DNA of 7,035 bases from CAYYBZ01 sp964470285 [NCBI: uncultured Oligoflexia bacterium] (GTDB lineage: Bacteria; Bdellovibrionota_G; CAYYBZ01), in assembly GCA_964470285.1 (NCBI GenBank), contig CAYYBZ010000098.1, positions 1-7,035 on the forward strand, given 5' to 3'. Every line of letters starts with the position of its first letter. The stretch's first letter is position 1. The notes under the pieces were generated by a model that searched no databases, was not told the DNA's origin, and was given only the letters and a program-made list of their open reading frames with translations. Shown piece by piece: positions 6,276 through 7,035 of this stretch. Both the position numbers and the translations under genes were made by a program.

Positions 6276-7035
6276 ATGATCGGTAAAACTGTAGGAAAAT
6301 ACAAGATTGAAGAAACCATAGGCGGTTCACCGACTTCACAGGTATACAGAGGAACCGATCTTTCAAACGAAAAACCCGTTGCGATTAAAGTACTTCATGC
6401 ACACGTAAAAACCCCAGAAATTCGGGAGCGTTTCAGAAGAGAGGCAAAACTTCTTTTTCCGCTCAAGCACAAGAACATTGTAAGCGTATTGGATTATTTA
6501 ACCGATGAAGAGGACAACTCGCTTTTAGTTCTTGAATATATCTCAGGGGAATCCTTAAGAAGAATTATAGATAAGGAAGGAAAAATTCCCCCCGACATCG
6601 CCCTTATGATTGTCAGAGAAGTTGCCTTGGGCTTAAGACAGGCGCACTATGAGAAGATAGTTCACCGCGATCTTAAACCTGAAAACATTCTTATAACAGG
6701 TGAGGGTTTCATTAAAATATCGGATTTCGGTCTGGCAAGATTCTATGACATGGAAGGTTTAACAAAACCCGGCACACAAATAGGCACACCCGTATATATG
6801 CCTCCTGAAATCATAAAAGGTCTTCCGGCCGATCCCAGAAGCGATATCTTTAGCTTGGGTGTTATTTTTTATCTTCTTATATCCAATCAATATCCCTTTA
6901 ATGGAGAGAATAAAAAGGAAGTATACGAAAGTATTTTAAAACACAACCCCGTTCCATTGAATGAATTTGTTCCTAATGTGCCCAAGGAAATCATTCAAAT
7001 TATCGACAGATGTATGGAAAAGGAACGTGACACCC
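6276..7035 (+). CDS. Hanks-type serine/threonine protein kinase, N-terminal part
   Basis: 253 codons of a PknB-like kinase domain; the gene continues past the right edge. Subdomains are in order: the glycine-loop region IGGSPTSQVYRG (15-26), VAIKV with the ATP-anchoring Lys38, the helix-C Glu56 (RREAKLL), HRDLKPEN (130-137) with catalytic Asp132 and metal-binding Asn137, DFG (150-152), GTPVYMPPE (170-178) and DIFSLGVIFY (190-199). An Arg precedes the catalytic Asp (RD kinase), so activation-loop phosphorylation is likely; Thr163, Thr167 and Thr171 are candidates. The glycine loop is degenerate: Ser18 and Ser21 replace the second and third Gly of GxGxxG, and APE reads PPE. All catalytic residues remain, so activity is expected. 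There is no Shine-Dalgarno before the ATG. Any membrane or sensor domain would lie beyond the window. Divergence from the lipoprotein gene does not prove a functional link. Confidence 0.9.
   Translation, partial: MIGKTVGKYKIEETIGGSPTSQVYRGTDLSNEKPVAIKVLHAHVKTPEIRERFRREAKLLFPLKHKNIVSVLDYLTDEEDNSLLVLEYISGESLRRIIDKEGKIPPDIALMIVREVALGLRQAHYEKIVHRDLKPENILITGEGFIKISDFGLARFYDMEGLTKPGTQIGTPVYMPPEIIKGLPADPRSDIFSLGVIFYLLISNQYPFNGENKKEVYESILKHNPVPLNEFVPNVPKEIIQIIDRCMEKERDT

Noticed and set aside
1-7035. CRISPR array, tRNA, rRNA or insertion-sequence ends
   Set aside because: No regularly spaced repeats, cloverleaf-like segments, transposase motifs or long terminal inverted repeats were seen on reading both strands.

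Overview
The window is about 40% GC by impression and looks like a bacterial chromosome segment. A lipoprotein signal peptide, calcium-type thrombospondin-3 repeats and a Hanks-type kinase suggest a diderm bacterium. The metabolic genes suggest an anaerobe or microaerophile able to cleave or make citrate through an ATP-citrate-lyase-type enzyme. The phylum cannot be fixed from the sequence; a deltaproteobacterial-like or FCB-like lineage is only a guess.

Layout. Nearly everything from 6060 down to 1 is on the minus strand. Transcription there runs right to left: a VWA/thrombospondin-3 lipoprotein (6060-4393), then a clear sigma70-like promoter (4367-4339), then a four-gene cluster. The cluster is an ATP-grasp succinyl-CoA-synthetase-beta/AclB-like subunit with a C-terminal 8-Cys ferredoxin-like module (4298-2757), an AclA-like subunit with a citrate-synthase/citryl-CoA-lyase domain (2748-1051), an HD-domain hydrolase (983-408), and the start of a LeuC/HacA-type aconitase-family dehydratase (411 to beyond the left edge). 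Spacings are 8 nt, 67 nt and a 4-nt ATGA overlap, so the four are probably one operon. On the plus strand a Hanks-type Ser/Thr kinase (6276 to beyond the right edge) diverges from the lipoprotein gene.

How it fits together. The two lyase-like subunits together carry the parts of ATP-citrate lyase: ATP-grasp, phospho-His loop, CoA-binding fold and citryl-CoA cleavage fold. The aconitase-family gene at the end of the operon could interconvert citrate and isocitrate. The cluster therefore looks like the citrate branch of a reductive TCA cycle or a citrate-cleaving acetyl-CoA supply. Three things depart from the textbook version: the predicted Fe-S module fused to the ATP-grasp subunit, a divergent citrate-binding loop, and an HD hydrolase inserted in the operon. 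Just before the HD gene lies a possible 16-codon leader ORF, together with a hairpin that would hide the HD gene's ribosome binding site. No RNA genes, CRISPR arrays, insertion sequences or convincing intrinsic terminators were seen.
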